Part shown: positions 11,027-21,979 of the stretch, piece by piece
Layout: each line of letters starts with the position of its first letter
How positions within the stretch are numbered: position 1 is the stretch's first letter
DNA from: Dacryopinax spathularia
Taxonomy: Eukaryota; Basidiomycota; Dacrymycetes; Dacrymycetales; Dacrymycetaceae
Length of the DNA: 64,000 bases
Assembly: GCA_037974965.1 (NCBI GenBank)
Contig: JBBPFI010000013.1
Span: 558,001 to 622,000, forward strand
Reading direction: 5' to 3'
Position numbers and translations under genes: made by a program
The notes under the pieces: generated by a model
Database searches by the model: none
Seen by the model: the letters and a program-made list of their open reading frames with translations, nothing else
What the model was told of the DNA's origin: nothing

Positions 11027-11824
11027 ATGACGGCGATATTCACACCCTCCCCATCCTCCCATCCGTCAGACCCATCTCGGCTCACTCGCAGCGCCCGCGC
11101 GACGCATATATCCCGAACGACCGACATCCTCCATCTCGCCCTCCAACGAGGAGACCTCCCGCGCGCTAGGAAGGCGTGGAGCATCCTCATCCGGTGCAAG
11201 GAATTCGACTGGCGCGCACAATGGCGGCTCGGACTTGCGATTCTAGCCGACGAGGGTGAGGGCGAGAAGATGGACTATCTGCAGAAAGCGTTTCTGGCTT
11301 GTCCTGAAGAGGTACGTCTCCACACCATGCTTCCTAGAATGGGGTGTTCAAGGAGACATACAGAAAGAAGCGATATTGAAGGAGATTGTGCTTTCTTATA
11401 TTGCTCAGCATAGGGAACGTGCGGCGCTCGATCAGCTGGAGTTGTACCTCCAGACATTCCCGTTCCAAGACAACCCTTCCCTGCACATATATGCGGGTAT
11501 GCTCGCGCTGTACCTATCGCAACAGTCCTTATTGTGTACGCCTATTCTCTCCGGTTCTCCTTCTCTCTTGATGCTGATCATGCGATGCGCGGGAAATTAT
11601 AGCGGACCACAACCTCCTTCGATCAGCTAAACAGCAGTTCCTCACCTCTCTTGCCCTGGATCCTGGAAATCCAGCCGCGAATGGGTATCAGGAGCTCGTA
11701 CGTCTCTTCCTTTTGCGGTCTTTTGGAAAGGGGAACAGATGTATGTATCTAGGTTGGAGATGTCTTAAAGGATTCTGGAGCTGGTGGGATGGAGGAGAGC
11801 GAGGGGGAGGAGTCGGTGTCCTGA
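11027..11824 (+). CDS. Rrn11-like RNA polymerase I initiation factor subunit
   Basis: Exons 11027-11311, 11364-11535, 11603-11697 and 11753-11824 give 207 residues, about the size of fission yeast Rrn11. The recognisable part is the first TPR-like unit: LHLALQRGDLPRARKAW, then ILIRCKEFDW and a WRLGL strand. Further helical repeats follow, including YIAQHRERAALDQLELYL and a segment with SALALDPGNPAANGY-like spacing near residue 165. The C terminus is acidic. In yeasts Rrn11 belongs to the core factor at rDNA promoters. Assignment rests on the RARKAW...CKE.DW pattern and on size. Any small TPR protein is an alternative. Confidence 0.55.
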
Positions 11825-12399
11825 GTCGATGTTTCCCTCTGCGGGAAGGAGCGGGTGTTGTGCGCGTTTCTCCGTGCACAAGGAGGAAGAGACGCTCCTT
11901 GCTACGATTGGATGCCCGTTCTCGGCGTCCAGCCCTGCGACCTATTTGGAGAAAGATCGAACTCTGGCGATCTGGCTTGAAGCCTGGGACTCTCCTGGGT
12001 AAGGCGGCAAGGCCTATGAAGTCTCATAAGCACGAGGACGCGCAGGCGATGCTTGGAGCGCGCTCATATGATGCACCAACACGAGATCGGACGAGCTAGA
12101 AAGGGGACCCGGCTCGCTTCGATAAGTGCGTTCTACGGCACAGAACGACAAGTCGCGATATCCGCCGTCCTTTCTCCACGGGATCATGCACTTTCCTCGA
12201 CGATAACTTGCATGTGGATGCTTTGGCATTTGCAACACCGAAACGATCCGTCGCAGCTAGTCCGTGTTTGCTCACAGTCCACGAGATGAATGGAACATAC
12301 GCAAAGTCTAGTCTTGCGATAACTGCGCCGAATTGGTACTGTATCTATCGTCTCAATCGTACAGTTCGGATCCGGATGCGTAGCAACTCGGGTGCGAGT
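11825..12399. other. No gene recognised
   Basis: 3' flank of the Rrn11-like gene and the left approach to repeat copy A. The open frames here are short and have no family signature. It is unclear whether the repeat begins before 12400. Confidence 0.4.
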
Positions 12400-14100
12400 A
12401 AACTGTTCTGAGTTTGCGTAGTGACGAGCCAGTGCACGTCACCATCGTCAGCGGCGCCACGACTTCTGTTGCGGGTGGTAACAGATTGTGCGATAAGCAG
12501 AGGTCGGAGAGCACTTCCGAAATTCATCAAATCAAGGATTCACGTCGCGATGAGATTCGAACTTTCCAAGGAAGAGATGCCGATGATCCCTTACGAAACT
12601 CGGCTCGGCCGATCGGAGTCAAAAGTCTCACCTTTGTTGATACTATGTCTTTGCTTGTCGCGCATCCTTGAGAGTAAGCATTCACAATGCGGTCTTAGGG
12701 AGAGAGAATGGATGTCAAATGGCTTTCAAGCTGCCCTTGGTACGAGCCTATAGCAAGGGAAGCCAACAGCGGCCGGAGCCTCTAGCGTCTTGACAGAGGC
12801 TGTACCCTGACCTTCCCTCGGCCGCAGGCGGACACCACGAAAAGAAGTACGGTCGCCAGAGGTTGCGAGAAGAAATAGGGTCTACCTTCTGCGGGGAACT
12901 ACTCGTCACCACGAAACCATGTCTTCTTTGATGGGCCAGCCACCTCCATTCAATAGTCTAAGCTGACAATGGCCATGGATTTTTCGCTGGTCCGTGCACA
13001 GGCGCGCTGAGCAGAGCGAGTACTGGCGCAAACCATGGCCCGTGCGCTTCCCCCTGGGGTTTAAAAACGCCTCAATCTCGCTCGTCGTGTTCTCCCAGTT
13101 CCCCGCGCTTCGGCACGGGAAGGGGGCCCTCCCCACAAAAGTAGGACGGCAGTTGGTGCGTTCTGTCTTCCTGATTCTCCTCGAGCCTTCACTGATATAC
13201 TGCTTCCTTCAGGTTATGCAGGCGCCAAAGCGCTCACCACCGTGGGGCGCGCGGCTGCCAGCCCCCTGGCCCGCCATTAAAGGCACGTCTCCTCCGCTCC
13301 TTCTCTGTTCTACTCGCGCTGACATTGGTTCTCTTTAGGTCCTCTGGGGCGCTACCCCAGAGGCCGCCCTAGCCACCCTGGGGGGCGGGTTGGCGGGGGG
13401 GACGCCAAAGAGCGGACCCCCAGGGCCAGGGGGGACACAAGGGGGCCAAAGGCCCCCGTCCCCCTGCCTCTGATACCGCAACCCCTGCGCGGGGAACAAG
13501 CAAGTCCTTTCCTTTCCTTCGTCTCAAGCAATCACTGATCATCTCTTTAGGTTACTGATGTTTTTTGTACAGCGCGGCCTCGGCATTCCAGCATCCTCAA
13601 GGTGTCCCCTGGAGAAGGCTTCAAGAACATGGATGGATGCTCCCCACGTCTGGGGAGCACTTGGTATGGTTTCTCCCTCCAGAACAGCGCGCTGACGATT
13701 TTTCCAGGTCGCTCCTGCCGTTCACATTGGTCCATCTCAGCGTCATCGGTCTACCACAGGTGTTCTTGTTGCTCATTTGAACACGACGCTGACGATTTCC
13801 CAGGTCGCTCCAGCCGCGCGTTCGTCTGTCCATCCTCGTCTGCTGGCTCGTGGTTTTCGCCGTCCGTCGTTCTCGTCCGCGTTGCGTTCTTGTCCCTTGT
13901 CCCGTTGTCTTTTGCTCGATGCTCTTGTCGACGCCTACGGACCGCACACTGGGAACGGTGCGCCATTCTTGGCGTAACCATCCAGCGCGTCTCCAAGAAC
14001 AACCCAACCAGTGTCGCGGGGGATAACAGAAGGAACGGCCCTTGCGGTCTCCTTCATGTCCCCCCCCCACATACAGAAGAGGACCGCTCGCATCTCATCG
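12400..14100 (+). repeat. Dispersed repeat, copy A (unclassified, degenerate)
   Basis: About 1.7 kb matches, in patches, the reverse complement of 33070-34760. Shared blocks include TAGTCTAA...CTGA then TGGATTTTTCG (about 12955-12990), AAGTCTCAC...TGTCTTTGCTTGTCGCG (about 12628-12662), the palindrome at 13341-13363, the hairpin at 13441-13457, and a 3' block with ACATACAG-AGAGGACCGCTCGCA near 14067-14095. Intron-like blocks, each with a CTGAC/CTGAT branch and AG end, occur at corresponding places in both copies (for example ending at 13212, 13338 and 13551). The copies are well diverged, so the family is not recent. I do not recognise its class. It looks like an old spliced transcript unit rather than a live gene. 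Confidence 0.7.
13098..13497. repeat. GC-rich core bounded by 11-bp inverted repeats (copy A)
   Basis: GTTCCCCGCGC at 13098-13108 is answered by its exact reverse complement at 13487-13497. Between them lie a 9-bp-arm palindrome (CCTCTGGGG/CCCCAGAGG, 13341-13363) and a 7-bp-arm hairpin (GGGGGCC-AAA-GGCCCCC, 13441-13457). The same arrangement occurs in copy B with nearly the same spacing (400 against 402 bp). Confidence 0.75.
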
Positions 14101-14432
14101 TTTCGAGTTTCCCACCGTCTATGGCACTCATTGGTTCGCTTGGGCTGCTGTGGAAAGGTGGCGTTGCTTCTCGGTCCCTCTGTGCCTTACCCGTCGTTTC
14201 ATAGGTCACCGCGAGAGTCGTAATGCAACAATACAGTTCAACCATATATCGCCGATGGCCGCATCGGCTCGCGTGCGAAACTGAACATCTTACGTCTCGT
14301 ACGCAAGCGAGCGTGAAAGGGCCTTCGACGCATCGCATCTTTGGCTCTAACCCGTCGTTCGTTCAGATGCACGGATCGCTCGCAAAGAAAGTGCAAAGTG
14401 GCGCGTCCCCATCCCATTATCCCATTAATAAC
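14101..14432. other. Gap between repeat copy A and MTO1
   Basis: No gene found. This is the 3' flank of MTO1, which reads leftwards and ends at 14433. Confidence 0.4.
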
Positions 14433-17291
14433 CTACAACCCCGCCGCAGCCCTAACGCCCAAATAACTGCCCCCCTCATCCGGCAGCCTATCCTCCTCCT
14501 GTCTCTCCCTCTCCTGCCTCCTCTCCCTCAAATACTTCAACAGCCCCAAAACGCCTGCAGGCGTCACACCCTCGATTCGCTTCATAGCGCCTATCGTGCT
14601 TGGCTTTAGAGCCGCCAAGCGGAGTTTGATTTCGGTTGAGAGGCCGGGGATGGAGGAGAAGGACGTTGTTGGGGGGATGGGGACGCCGTCTTCGGAGAGA
14701 TAGGCGGCGACGTCTTTTTCTTGTCGTCGGAGGTAAACGTGATATCGACCTACGCGCACACGCGAACGCATCAATCCAACTGCCCCGAAAAACAGTTAAT
14801 AAGGGAAGTAGAAGGGAACGTACCTTCGATATCGACCCTCTGCAGCACATACGGGTCAATCTCCCCCAAAACCGGCACAACGCCCACCAGATCCTTGCTC
14901 GTAACACCCCCGTGACGCAACATATCCCACGCACTCCTCATGATCCCATCCCGCTGCACCTCGAACCCTTTCTGGATCCATTCGTGTGGAGAGAGGGCGA
15001 CAGACTCCAGGGCAGAGCGGGCGGTGTTGAGCTCTGATTGGGTGGATTGGAAGGCTTGCCACCGGTTGTCTGGGACTATTCCCGCTGCTCGGCCTAGGGG
15101 TGTGAGGCGTTGGTCAGCGTTGTCGGACCGGATTGAGAGGCGATATTCAGAGCGGGCGGTGAACATCCGGTCTGGTTGCGCTCATCAGCACGCGTGCTCA
15201 TAGTAGGAGTTAAGGCAGGAAGAAGGACGTACAAGGCTCCTCAGCCCCCTTCTCAACCAAATCATCCACCAACACCCCCGTCAGCCCATCCGCCCTCCCC
15301 AGCGTGAGCCGCTCCGCCTTGCCCTGCGCTTGCAGACCCGCATTCGCACCCGCGACTACGCCCTGGCAAGCGGCTTCTTCGTACCCTGTTGTGCCGTTTA
15401 TTTGGCCGGCGAGGAAGAGGCCGCGCACTTTGCGGGTTTCGAGGGTGTCTGCAGCGGACGGGGGTCAGCTGCGGTACGGATATTGGGGACGCCGAGCCAG
15501 CCAGAAAGTGGAAGGCAGACGGGGAGGGGGAGGGGAAGAGAAGGGGGAAGAAAGAGGAGGAGAGGGACGTACGTTCCAACTCCCTCGGATCCACAAAATC
15601 ATACTCGATCCCCCAACCATGCTTGAGCATCTCGACATTCTCGAGCCCCTTGATCGTCCGTAACATCTCCAGCTGCGCTTCGGGCGGGATGGTGGTGGAG
15701 AGGCCGTTGGGGTATATGACGTCTGTTTTGGGTTTCGTCAGCCGTCATTCACCGAACAAGGCCGGATGGAATGGGCAGGGGTGGGGAAGGAAGATGGGGA
15801 GGTGGGAAGGGCATAGAGAAGGTGGATAGAAGGAGGTAGAGAGGCAGGAGGAAGGTGGGAAGACGCACCGGAATCATACCCCTCCGGCTCCAACCAAACA
15901 ACGTGTGACTCCTTTTCGTGAAACCGCGTAACCTTGGCTTCAATGCTCGGGCAGTATCGTGGCCCTACACGCCTTTATCAGTCTCCTTTGCATTGGATGG
16001 CGAGGGAAGGAGCTGCGAAGGAAAACGCACCGTTGATCGTCTCCTTGATATGGTGCGTTTTGTGCAGGTTTGCGCGGACTATCTCGTGTGTCCGCGGGTT
16101 CGTATGCGTCAAATAGCACTTCATCTGGTTCTCCTACAGCCCTCATGAGCCAACCCCGCCAGAAGACTCCCATCGCAAGGAGAGCAGGACATCGCAGATC
16201 GCACGCACCTCATTCCTCACCCCCCTACTCAAATACCCAAACCCCCTCCACCCCCTCTCACCCTCCTGCACCCCCATTCCCTCATACCTGATCGTCCTTC
16301 CATCCAACCGCGGGGGAGTGCCCGTCTTAAGTCTGCCTAGTTTTAGACCGACGGCTGCGAGGGAATCTGAGAGGGTGGAGCGGCGCGGGAGGGGGGTGCT
16401 GGTTAGGCCGATGTTTACGCTGGCGCGGAGGAAGGTGCCGGTGCAGATCGTTATGGCTGAGCAGTGGACTATGTCGCCGGTATCTGTCCGTCAATAGTCA
16501 GCACGCGGTATTATCACCTATTAACCCTTCGAAGGCGGGAAGGGAGAGGGAGAGGCAGCGTACCGAGTCGCACGCCCTGCACTGAGCCCCATCGACCGGG
16601 GGAGGAAGGATCACCAGGCGAGAGAAGCAGGGAGTGGACGTTTCCCTCCATGAGAGTCAGGTTTGGGTAAGTGGAGAGTAGGAGCTGCATCTCTTTTTTG
16701 TAGAGGGTCCGGCTGAGCTGGGCTCGGGGTCCCTACGACTTCCTGTCAGCATCATTTCCTCCCGCCTTTCTCAGAAAGGAGCAAAGAGGGAAGCAAGAAA
16801 GGAAGTCAGGCAGGAGTCGGGAGAGAAGTGGGGAGAGAAAGAGAGATGTAGAGGCAGGACGCACCCAAACAGCGGGCCCCTTGCTCCTATTCAACGTATG
16901 AAACTGCACCCCCGCCCGATCCGCCACTTCCCCACACACGCCTCCCAGCGCATCCACCTCTCTCACCAAGGTCCCCTTCCCCACTCCGCCTATCGAGGGG
17001 TTACAAGCCAAGTTACCGATCTCGGAGAGGGATTGGGTGAGGAGGACGGTGCGTGCGCCTGAGCGGGCAGAGGCGGTCGCTGCTTCGCAGCCGGCGTGGC
17101 CGGCGCCGATGACGATCACTGTGTGATTTATGGGTGGAGTGTTGTAGGGTAGGGGGAGAGAGGGACGGACCATCGAATTTGTTCGGCTCGGAGGGGGAGA
17201 GAGAGGATGATGCTTGCGCTTCAACGTGGGTCGCGAATCCCCTCGTCCGCCTTGCTGCTCTCGGCACTCGTGTTCTGAGCACTCTATGCAT
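14433..17291 (-). CDS. MTO1: Mitochondrial tRNA wobble-uridine modification enzyme (MTO1/GidA)
   Basis: FAD-dependent enzyme that, with the GTPase MSS1, installs 5-carboxymethylaminomethyl groups on U34 of mitochondrial tRNAs. Ten exons: 17291-17171, 17118-16865, 16732-16564, 16483-16209, 16133-16031, 15964-15869, 15722-15573, 15448-15233, 15171-14824 and 14749-14433. They sum to 682 residues. Exon 1 encodes an Arg-rich presequence, [20 protein letters not shown]. Exon 2 opens with the FAD-binding motif [14 protein letters not shown] and [11 protein letters not shown]. Later motifs include [39 protein letters not shown] and [15 protein letters not shown], all typical of GidA. An ATG at 17173 would skip the targeting exon and is less likely. 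Upstream sequence is shared with the divergent WHI2-like gene. Confidence 0.95.
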
Positions 17292-17745
17292 CCCTTTCCT
17301 TCCCACCAGCCCTTAGCAAGCAGAGAGCACCGTGAGTGGACAGAGAGGCAGACGACGCGAAATATGCCGGTGCTCAGCCAGGGACGGGCGCTTCTCCTCA
17401 CTTTACCTCACCCGTCCAAATCGGGCAGGAATGCCCTGAATGCCTCCGACGGAAACAGAGACAAAATCTGGATCCGGCGGGTGTTGCCGAGTCGCGGCGT
17501 TCGATGCTGTCGCCTGGCCGTAGGGGGGCACGAGCTCACGTACCTCAGCACGCGTTGACCTGCCTGTTCCTCATCGATACACCATCTGACTGCTGCTGCT
17601 GGGCTTTCATTTCCCTATTGCTGATCATCCCCTTCTGGCTCTAGTGGGTGAATCTTAGCGCCCATCAAAGGCTAGCTTCGATCCCTGCCATTCGCCCTCT
17701 TTCCCGTTCCTGCCTCCCCTCCTGCTTCTGAAAGACGCAGCGACA
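17292..17745. promoter_or_regulatory. Shared divergent promoter, MTO1 / WHI2-like
   Basis: 454 bp between two outward-facing start codons. No specific element identified. Confidence 0.45.
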
Positions 17746-19199
17746 ATGGCAGCAGCGCAAGTGATCACCCAAGCCTCCCCAGGTCCAACCTCCTCATCCC
17801 CCATAACGCAAGTAACAGCCCCGACCTCCCAACCCACACTCGCCCAGGGCTCAGGGGCGCATCTCCTTACCCGACTCCGCTTGGAACTGAGGGGTCAGAC
17901 GTTCAACGTTGATAGGGAGGCTATTATGGCCCTTCCTGAGAGTGTCCTTCTGTGTTTGTTCCCCAATGGACTGGTGTTGAGTAGGCCGGATGGGCAGATG
18001 GGCACTGAGGATGGGGACGAGGATGAGGAGAGGGCGGAGACGTATTATGTTGATGTCAGTCCATCCCTTTTCCCCACTACACCCACTCCCCTGTGCCTGC
18101 GCCCCAGCGAGAGGGAGTGAGAGAGCAAGGAAGACTGTGCTAACGATGCAAGCAGTTCGACCCCGACTGCTTCTCCTTCGTCCTCCGCTTCTTCCGCGAA
18201 GCGCAAGAAAAGTTCTACGGCACCTCCACGAACCCCGGCGGCCTTCTCGCAGCCCAACAACACCTGCTCGACCTCCCCCCTCCCTCCAGCGCATCATCCA
18301 CCAGCAGCCCGGGCTTCCTCGCCCCCTCCTCCCAAAACCCCTTGCTCCTAAAGCAAGCCATCATCGTCCTCCGTGAAGAGCTCGAGTATTTCGCCATCCC
18401 GCCCAAGGGCGACGAGCACGCGAAGACGGACGCGAATGGGAGGAGTAATGATGCGCTCCTGCAGCTGAAGAGGGAGTGTGGGAGGTTGTTGTTGGAGAAG
18501 AGGAATATCTTTACGGCGCTCCAGAGGAACGTGAATAAGGAGAATAATATTGCGGAGCAGCATTTGATCGATATGCTTTGCATGAGGTGCGTGTCTACCC
18601 CTTCTCATCTTTCTCTGTCGTACTCTCTCCCCCTCCTTTGTCCCTCTATCCCCTTGCTTTCCTGGGCCGTGCTGATTCGCATCCCAGCGGCTTCGACCGC
18701 ACCGACACCTGGGGCTACCGGGCCCTCGAACCAGGCCGGTCCTGTATCTCCAGCATCGCCCTCGTCCTCCTCAAGACCGGCATAACCCACCCTCCTCCTG
18801 GAGCTGCAAATGGGCAGGTGACGATCGATCATGCGCAGATGACGACGGCGCAGAAGTTGTTGTTGTTTTGGCGGAAGCCGGCGGTACGTCCATCCCCTAC
18901 CTATCTCTTCACGCCATCTTCGTTCTCGCTATCCTTGCTATGTGATTCTTCTTCGCGCCTTGTATGGGCTTGGCGGGGCTGCGAGGTTTGCTGGCGGTGG
19001 TAGAATGATGCTGATACGATTCGGGTAGAGGAAATGCTGGTGGGACGGCATCGACCTCGATATTCCCCCGCTCGGAGCGGCCCCAGCTAGAAAAGTCCGA
19101 CTCTGGAGCAGGCGAGTCTGGACGCTCGAGCTGAGTCTCGTACGTCTCTCTCCTCGCCCCCGGCCTTGACATATACTGACCACCTGTCGGTAGGTATGA
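17746..19199 (+). CDS. WHI2-like BTB/KCTD-type stress regulator
   Basis: In yeast Whi2 works with the Psr1/Psr2 phosphatases in the general stress response and in TORC1 restraint under amino-acid starvation. Exons 17746-18054, 18156-18586, 18688-18883, 19029-19139 and 19194-19199 give 350 residues. Residues ~40-130 form a tetramerisation-type BTB: ELRGQTFNVDREAI, LPESVLLCLFPNG, then FDPDCFSFVLRFFR. A conserved core follows (LREELEYFAIP, ECGRLLLEKRNI, GFDRTDTWGYRALEPGRSCI). The C terminus contains RKCWWDGIDLD and VWTLELSLV, as in fungal Whi2 homologues. The last exon of two codons is uncertain; reading through gives a slightly different tail. Confidence 0.72.
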
Positions 19200-19762
19200 G
19201 CCCACTTGCTCAGGCTGGCATGTATACGCCCATGCCCTTCCGTTCCTTTTCTCTGTTCTGCAATTCAGTCGGCATTCTTTTGCGCCTTTTTGGCGTGCAT
19301 ACCCATACACAACAACGATCCACTCCCCAGCCCACGTCTCCTTCTCTGCGTCTCCAAAAAACCAGCGCTGCACTCGTCGCCCACAGTTCGCGGATGATCG
19401 TGACGAGCTGTAGCAGTTTCAGTGCCCTTCGCAGTAGCGGACTACGGACTTTGACAGGCTGGGAGTAATCACTTCAGTTTTGCGTTTAGTTTCAGTTTCA
19501 GATTGTAATTATACACTATCCATGCATCTCTGCCGGTTCATATCGTGCGTTCGCGTGCCCGTCTTGCTCTTTCTCCTGGAGAACAAGATAGATTCGTTCT
19601 TCTCAGCCTCCCACGAGAAACGGGGCTAGGGAGGGGAGGGGCCCTGGTTACGTAATCAGTCGAGGTTTAGACTAAACTTGCCTCTGGTCAGCTCGCCGTC
19701 CCCGCACGCAGCTGCTCTACAGCCTGGGCCTTGATATCCGTTCTTCTTCACTGAGATCGACT
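19200..19762. other. Intergenic region WHI2-like / LTO1
   Basis: 3' flank of the WHI2-like gene and promoter of LTO1. No convincing gene or motif. Confidence 0.4.
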
Positions 19763-20494
19763 ATGGATGAGCCAATGGACACCCATGACCAGCCACAGGC
19801 AGGCCCGTCTCGCGGAACCGCTGCGGTGAAGCCCCCGACGGTGGACATCTCTTTTGACCTGGACGACCTAGCGAACCTCGAACAGCAGTACGTCCCCTTC
19901 CCCGTCCCCCACTCCTCTCTTTCCCCCATTCTCTCCACCTTTCCCTCCTCTGTCAGCTTTCCCATACCTCTAGCTAATACCACGCGCAGTTTCTACAACA
20001 CAGGCTACACCGACGGCTTCTCCCACGGCCGCATCCACGGCCTCATAGAAGGCCGACAGCTAGGGGTAGAAAAAGGGTTCGAGATATGGGAAGAAGTGGG
20101 GTTCTACGAGGGGTTCGCGAGGACTTGGACGAGTCTGCTTGCTCTCTCTTCTTCTGCCGCCGCCGCCGGGAGCGGGCAGGGACAGGGGAATGGGCAGGCG
20201 GCAGATGGGGGGAAGACAAGAGCACAGCAAGGGCTGGTGAAGCTGCTGGGGTTAATCGAGCGGTTCCCCACTACCAACCCCTCTCCATCAGCTAGCGGGA
20301 TGTCTGAGCTCCCGAGCGCTCTTGAGATGGATGAGGGAGATGTCCCGACACCGCCGGAGAATGTCGATATCCCCGCTCTGCTCGCTCGGATCCGGGCGCA
20401 GTATAGGACTGTTTGTGCGGCGCTGGGTGTGAGGCCGAGGATGGCTGTTGCGCCTAGTGAGGGGGTGGAGTTGGGGAGGAAACTGGCGTTTTGA
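19763..20494 (+). CDS. LTO1: LTO1/ORAOV1-type Fe-S adaptor protein
   Basis: In yeast, Lto1 with Yae1 links the cytosolic Fe-S targeting complex to the ABC protein Rli1. Exons 19763-19887 and 19990-20494 give 209 residues. The family mark is a chain of glycines every four residues in YTDGFSHGRIHGLIEGRQLG followed by EKGFEIWEEVGFYEGFA (the deca-GX3 motif). A Gly/Ala/Gln-rich stretch (about residues 95-120) precedes a helical tail. The 102-nt intron is in frame and open, so an unspliced product with 34 extra residues is possible. Splicing joins the acidic N terminus directly to FYNTGYTDG, as in homologues. Confidence 0.82.
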   Translation: MDEPMDTHDQPQAGPSRGTAAVKPPTVDISFDLDDLANLEQQYVPFPVPHSSLSPILSTFPSSVSFPIPLANTTRSFYNTGYTDGFSHGRIHGLIEGRQLGVEKGFEIWEEVGFYEGFARTWTSLLALSSSAAAAGSGQGQGNGQAADGGKTRAQQGLVKLLGLIERFPTTNPSPSASGMSELPSALEMDEGDVPTPPENVDIPALLARIRAQYRTVCAALGVRPRMAVAPSEGVELGRKLAF

Positions 20495-20705
20495 AAGGCA
20501 CCTCGCTTGTCTGCCTTATCCCAACAGTGGGGGATTGCGCGTTGCTTGCGCTCAACGAACGGACCAGCTGGGATGCTGTATGCCGCTTGGGGAGCATACA
20601 GGCGTCTGTGCATTAAACCAGTGCTAATTAGGAAATAGCGCTCTCCGGCCTCATCACTGGCGGAAACCATCCTCTTCCTCAGCCTTTGCAGGCATGGCTC
20701 GTACG

Positions 20706-21921
20706 CTACAGCTTGGCAATCTGTTCCTCGCACCACTGCCAAAGTCTCGCTCCCAACTTCGGATCCTGCGTATCCGGCCTCGGCTTCCCCACTCTGGCCC
20801 AAGGAACAAGATACGCCCCGTTCATCTGTGCCGCTTCAGGCATAGTACCCGCATACAGCATCTGGTACCCTCCATACGGCTCCAAGTCATACAAGAGGAT
20901 CGCGTTCTTCCCCAGTCCGGTGAGCGCCTCGTTGGAGATACGAAAGAGGGACGCGCTTACGAGTAAAAAGTATCCCAGCTTGGGCATGTTCTTATGCAGG
21001 TCTGTGCGGATGTTCCCGGGGTCAAACGAAATGGAGACGATGCCCTGATTGCCATATCTCCTCGCAAGCTCGTTCGAATATGTCGCGTTACCCTGTCATA
21101 CCCCGTCTCAGCTGGCGCCGAACACGAAGGGGGGAAAGGCAAGCGTACCCATTTCGACTGATAGTACATCTGCCATGTGCCGGCTTTTGTACGTGCTGGG
21201 CCTGGGGTGAGGGTCTTGATGTCCATTCCTCCTTCGAATGCGTGCATGTGCCCCCTATCACACAGGTCAACGACGGTCACCCAAATCGAGCAAGCAACGT
21301 ACGCAGAGCTCGTGTTCACCACCCGAACGACTCCTGGCGCCGATTCGGCGGTGGAGAGGAGGGTCGGCAGGAGAAGCTTCGTCAGATACGCATGACCGAG
21401 CACGGATACCCCAAACTGCAGATCATAGCCCTGCTTCGTCAATTGCTCGATGGGCGGAGTCATCACACCCCTGCGCATCCACATCAACCAACGTAACAAC
21501 TTGTCGACGCAAAGAACATACCCATTGTTGAAGAGCATATGGAGCTGGCTCTCCTTACTCCAGAACTCCTCCGCCGCCCTCCTCACGCTATACAAGTCCG
21601 CCAAGTCCAGCGGAAGGAAGAAGAGCTCTTTCCTCCCCGTCTCCCGTTTCAGCCTGTCAATGACTGGCAAAGCGCGTGCTTGGGAGCGCGAGGCCATGTA
21701 CACTCTTGCGCCTTTGGAAAGGAGGATCTTGCATGCTAGCATCCCTATCCCGGAGTTGCCGCCCTACAGGGGGGAGTGTCAGAATGTGGGATAGGGCGAG
21801 CGCCGAGGAGGGGTAGCGGAGGACGTACGGTGATGATGGCTATCTTGCCTGTTTGGTCCGGGATGTCATTGAAGCTAAACTTGCTCTTCGGTGGGAAAAT
21901 GAAAGAGAGCAGGTTACCCAT
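20706..21921 (-). CDS. Short-chain dehydrogenase/reductase (RDH/WWOX-like), copy 1
   Basis: NAD(P)-dependent oxidoreductase of the classical-to-extended RDH11/13-like group; substrate unknown. Exons 21921-21829, 21763-21522, 21470-21303, 21254-21149 and 21092-20706 give 331 residues. The cofactor motif is split by intron 1 and reads T-GGNSGIG. Then come RSQARA, LDLADLYSV, FNNGGVM, NTSSA and the catalytic YYQSK. The C terminus WARVGKPRPDTQDPKLGARL closely matches the paralogue at 53682-54783. The first three intron positions and the lengths of exons 2 and 3 (242 and 168) are identical in the two genes. It converges on LTO1 and has a TATA box about 50 bp upstream. Confidence 0.85.
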
Positions 21922-21971
21922 GGTAATCCGTTCACTCGATCTTGACTTTTACTTCGACTAAGGAGAAAAGC

Positions 21972-21979
21972 CTTTTATA
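21972..21979 (-). promoter_or_regulatory. TATA box of SDR copy 1
   Basis: TATAAAAG on the minus strand, about 50 bp before the start codon. Confidence 0.6.

Noticed and set aside
12540-12570. GATTCGAACTTTCC as a tRNA T-loop remnant
   Set aside because: No cloverleaf; the stretch belongs to repeat copy A and its counterpart in copy B is also not tRNA-like.
17013-17173. MTO1 starting at the ATG at 17173
   Set aside because: It would omit a strong Arg-rich mitochondrial presequence that splices in frame directly onto the FAD-binding motif.
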